A stretch of 34,678 bases of DNA from an uncultured Bacteroidales bacterium. Lineage in GTDB: Bacteria > Bacteroidota > Bacteroidia > Bacteroidales > Bacteroidaceae. The stretch is from positions 1-34,678 of the forward strand of contig CADCIO010000050.1 in the NCBI GenBank assembly GCA_902801475.1, written 5' to 3'. Below the pieces are notes generated by a model that ran no database searches, had not been told where the DNA came from, and saw only the letters and a list, made by a program, of their open reading frames with translations. Positions 32,584 through 34,678 of the stretch are shown piece after piece. Positions within the stretch are counted from its first letter, which is position 1. Each line of letters starts with the position of its first letter. The translations under genes were made by a program, and so were the position numbers.

Positions 32584-33999
32584 TTATGGCGTCACACGAT
32601 TATGGAAGAACACGCGTTTCAATGTGCTGCCCATGCGGGTGCGAGGGGCATGTGTCATCGACTTGTTGCGGTAGAATTGCCAGAGGAGGAAACCTGCGGT
32701 GAGGGATGCCACGCCATCGGCAGCGGTGATGCTCATCCACACGCCGTCGGTACCCCAGATCTCAGGGAAGATGAGTAGGAAGGGCACGAGGAAAACGAGC
32801 TGGCGGCTCACCGACATGAAGATGCTCCGCTTCGCCATACCGATGCTCTGGAAGAAGTTGCCCGTCACAATCTGGAAGCCCACGATGGGGGAGAGCAGGC
32901 AGACGATGCGCATGCCCCTTTCAGACAGTTGGGCAAGTTCAGGGTCGGTGGTGAAGAGCATGACAGGGTATTCGGGGAAGAACACGAAGATGACGAAGTC
33001 GATGCACATGATGATGGTGGCCAGGATGATGGCCTTCTTCAGCACCTCGTTCACGCGGTCGGGCAGTTGGGCACCGAAGTTGAAACCGGCGATGGGCTGC
33101 ATGCCCTGGCAGATGCCCAGCACCACCATGATGAAGAGGAACGTGACGCTGTTGATGATGCCGTAGGCCGCAATTGCCACGTCGCCGCCGTGCTTCGTCA
33201 GTCCCTTGTTGATGAGGATGACCACGAGACAGGCGCAGAGCTGCATGGCGAAAGGCGACATGCCGATGCCGAGGATGCTCTTCACGATGCGCTTCCTCAG
33301 TCCGTAGATGCCCGAATGCAGATGAATCACGTCACGCTTGTTCGACAGGACAGAGGCCACATAGATGAGCGCCACAATCTGCGCCAGCACCGTGGCGATG
33401 GCCGCACCCTTGATGCCCATGCCGAAGCTGAAGATGAAGAGCGGATCGAGGATGGCGTTGATCACCACCGTCGCGATCGTCGCCGACATCGCCACATGCG
33501 GATGTCCCGTACTGCGCAGCGCCGAGTTCAGACCCAGATAGAGATGCGTCACCACATTGCCCAGCAGGATGATGAACATGTAGTCGTGGGCATACTGCAG
33601 CGTGTTCTCCGATGCGCCGAAGAAGAGCAGCAGAGGGTCGATGAAGACGAGTCCCAGCACACCCACGAGGATGCCGATGATGACGTTGAGCGACACCAGA
33701 TTGCCCAGCACCCGCTCCGCCGTCCCGTAGTCCTTCTGTCCCAGCTTGATCGAGATCATCGTCGAACTGCCCACGCCCACCATGGCGCCGAACGCCGCAC
33801 TCAGGTTCATGATCGGGAACGTCACCGCCAGACCGCCCAGCGAGAGCGTACCCACCTCGGGGATGTGTCCGATGAAGATGCGGTCCACCATATTGTAGAG
33901 CGACGAAGCCGTCATCGCCACCACCGCCGGCACGGCATACTTCACCAACAGCTGCCCGATCGGCCTCGTTCCCAATTCCTTTGTCCTATTGTCTTGCAT
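32584..33999 (-). CDS. MATE-family multidrug/cation exporter
   Basis: A 471-aa membrane protein with about twelve hydrophobic segments in two similar halves. Typical of MATE exporters (Na+- or H+-driven) are the N-terminal GTRPIGQLLVKYAVPAVVAM and the segment GMQPIAGFNFGAQ near the middle. The frame can be read upstream from a TTG at 34026, but that codon lies in the -7 element, so ATG 33999 (MQDNRTKELG) is the likely start. Substrates are probably cationic drugs or dyes; this is not shown. It is first in a run with truA and the EamA gene. Confidence 0.93.
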   Translation of the reverse strand: MQDNRTKELGTRPIGQLLVKYAVPAVVAMTASSLYNMVDRIFIGHIPEVGTLSLGGLAVTFPIMNLSAAFGAMVGVGSSTMISIKLGQKDYGTAERVLGNLVSLNVIIGILVGVLGLVFIDPLLLFFGASENTLQYAHDYMFIILLGNVVTHLYLGLNSALRSTGHPHVAMSATIATVVINAILDPLFIFSFGMGIKGAAIATVLAQIVALIYVASVLSNKRDVIHLHSGIYGLRKRIVKSILGIGMSPFAMQLCACLVVILINKGLTKHGGDVAIAAYGIINSVTFLFIMVVLGICQGMQPIAGFNFGAQLPDRVNEVLKKAIILATIIMCIDFVIFVFFPEYPVMLFTTDPELAQLSERGMRIVCLLSPIVGFQIVTGNFFQSIGMAKRSIFMSVSRQLVFLVPFLLIFPEIWGTDGVWMSITAADGVASLTAGFLLWQFYRNKSMTHAPRTRMGSTLKRVFFHNRVTP

Positions 34000-34023
34000 A
34001 AATGTTACCTTAGAAATCGGCTG

Positions 34024-34031
34024 CAAAGTTA
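34024..34031 (-). promoter_or_regulatory. -7 element upstream of the MATE gene
   Basis: TAACTTTG on the minus strand, 24 bp before the ATG at 33999. The -33 region is degenerate (TTCG-like near 34050). Confidence 0.5.
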
Positions 34032-34152
34032 CGAATTTTTCATGAATAAAACGAACACGAATCGAAAGAATCCGTACGATTAATTATGTGTTGGCAAATC
34101 CTAGCATCGCTACCAGCTATTGTTCTGGTTGCAGTTGCAATGGGTGGATGCA

Positions 34153-34323
34153 TCAGATAAAGGATGCAGGACAATCGTTAGATGAATTATATAGGGACGA
34201 ATAGAATAAAACCTTCCTCATTGCTATGTTGCATTGCATTCGTTTTTTCTTCATCAACAAATAGCCCACACAACACTTTCGTTGCGTGGACAATTTATGT
34301 CCCATTACATACCCCATAGGCAT
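34153..34323 (-). CDS. weak candidate small protein (56 aa) in the right-end gap
   Basis: ATG 34323 opens a 56-codon frame (MPMGYVMGHKLSTQRKCC..., ending CPASFI) that is basic and has four Cys. An upstream in-frame stop confirms the frame boundary. A good promoter (34366-34396) points at it. No family is recognised, and a non-coding RNA would fit equally well. Confidence 0.25.
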   Translation of the reverse strand: MPMGYVMGHKLSTQRKCCVGYLLMKKKRMQCNIAMRKVLFYSSLYNSSNDCPASFI

Positions 34324-34365
34324 GAGGGGTTAATGTTCAACAATATGGTTGTTTGTTTCCGTTTG

Positions 34366-34396
34366 CAAAGATATATCCTTTTTTTGACACTTCCAA
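34366..34396 (-). promoter_or_regulatory. leftward promoter in the right-end gap
   Basis: -7 TATCTTTG (34366-34373) and -33 TTG (34394-34396) with a 20-bp spacer. It would transcribe towards 34083 and has no clear gene. The rest of 34397-34622 is AT-rich and holds only a 10-bp palindrome, ACACTAGTGT (34579-34588). Confidence 0.5.
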
Positions 34397-34622
34397 GGGA
34401 ATACCATTATTTTTCTATTTTTACTTTTCTATTTAGGAAAGTTCTTGTATGTTTGTGTAAAGATAAACATATAGGAATATAAGGTTAAAATTGTGTAGTT
34501 TCGATGTTTCTGTTTGTGTTTCATGACGTATATGGAAGAGTGAACGAAAATAGAGAATAAAGCAGAAATCAGAACGAAACACTAGTGTCTCTTAAAATTA
34601 TTTAAATTCAGAATTAAAGTTC

Positions 34623-34678
34623 TCATGCATAACGTTTTAGCCCAGCGATACCCTGTCCGGGTTTTGAAATGCTTACCT
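34623..34678 (-). CDS. possible C-terminal end of a gene running in from the right
   Basis: On the minus strand the last frame before a TGA at 34623-34625 reads VSISKPGQGIAGLKRYA, a plausible protein C-terminus. Too short to identify, and one of three frames by chance stays open this far. Confidence 0.2.
   Translation of the reverse strand, partial: VSISKPGQGIAGLKRYA

Noticed and set aside
34000..34026. Extended start (TTG) for the MATE protein
   Set aside because: The TTG lies within the -7 promoter element, so it would not be in the transcript.
32929..34083. Long plus-strand frame of 384 codons rich in His, Asp and Glu
   Set aside because: It is the antisense of the MATE gene; the odd composition comes from reading the complement of hydrophobic codons, and the MATE frame has clear family motifs.

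Overview
The window looks like chromosomal DNA of a member of Bacteroidales, most likely Prevotellaceae (Prevotella/Segatella-like). This rests on the Bacteroidota-type promoters (-33 TTTG, 19-21 bp spacer, -7 TAnnTTTG) seen before many genes, on a DUF3987-type ATPase beside a small CHC2/Toprim primase, on an MqsR-like/Panacea toxin-antitoxin pair, and on housekeeping proteins of Bacteroidales type. The species cannot be fixed from sequence alone.

Positions 1-3.5 kb hold a leftward replication module of a mobile or plasmid-like element: two small unknown proteins, a P-loop ATPase, a primase and a truncated gene at the left edge. An imperfect inverted repeat built of ATCACA-type units surrounds an AT-rich stretch inside it. 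Positions 3.67-6.5 kb hold a leftward operon with an MqsR-like toxin, an HTH-Panacea antitoxin and an unrecognised 378-aa protein.

Positions 6.74-19.07 kb hold a rightward five-gene defence operon matching BREX type 4: brxP (PAPS-reductase-like with ferredoxin and DUF4007-like parts), brxC, pglZ and a short brxL. A fifth, apparently translationally coupled gene encodes a multidomain, probably DNA-binding protein that is not in the standard four-gene set. The operon has a leader of about 300 nt holding a 124-nt nested hairpin. A separate small RNA gene with its own promoter and terminator follows at 19.37-19.50 kb.

Positions 19.6-34.0 kb are ordinary core genome: an HD-domain protein, trmN6 and uxaC (leftward); glnS, a TPR protein and dapA (rightward); tRNA-His, folD, ffh and a DedA protein (leftward); SRP RNA and tRNA-Thr (rightward); then an EamA transporter, truA and a MATE exporter (leftward). 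The protein (ffh) and RNA (ffs) parts of the signal recognition particle lie less than 1 kb apart. The last 600 bp hold only weak small-ORF candidates.

A second layer crosses gene boundaries: at least eleven short tandem repeats, all with a 7-bp period but of several unrelated sequences. They sit at gene junctions, next to promoters and inside reading frames (primase, TrmN6, TruA), where three heptamers encode a seven-residue peptide repeat. I found none between about 1.3 and 20.7 kb, which covers the TA and BREX island.
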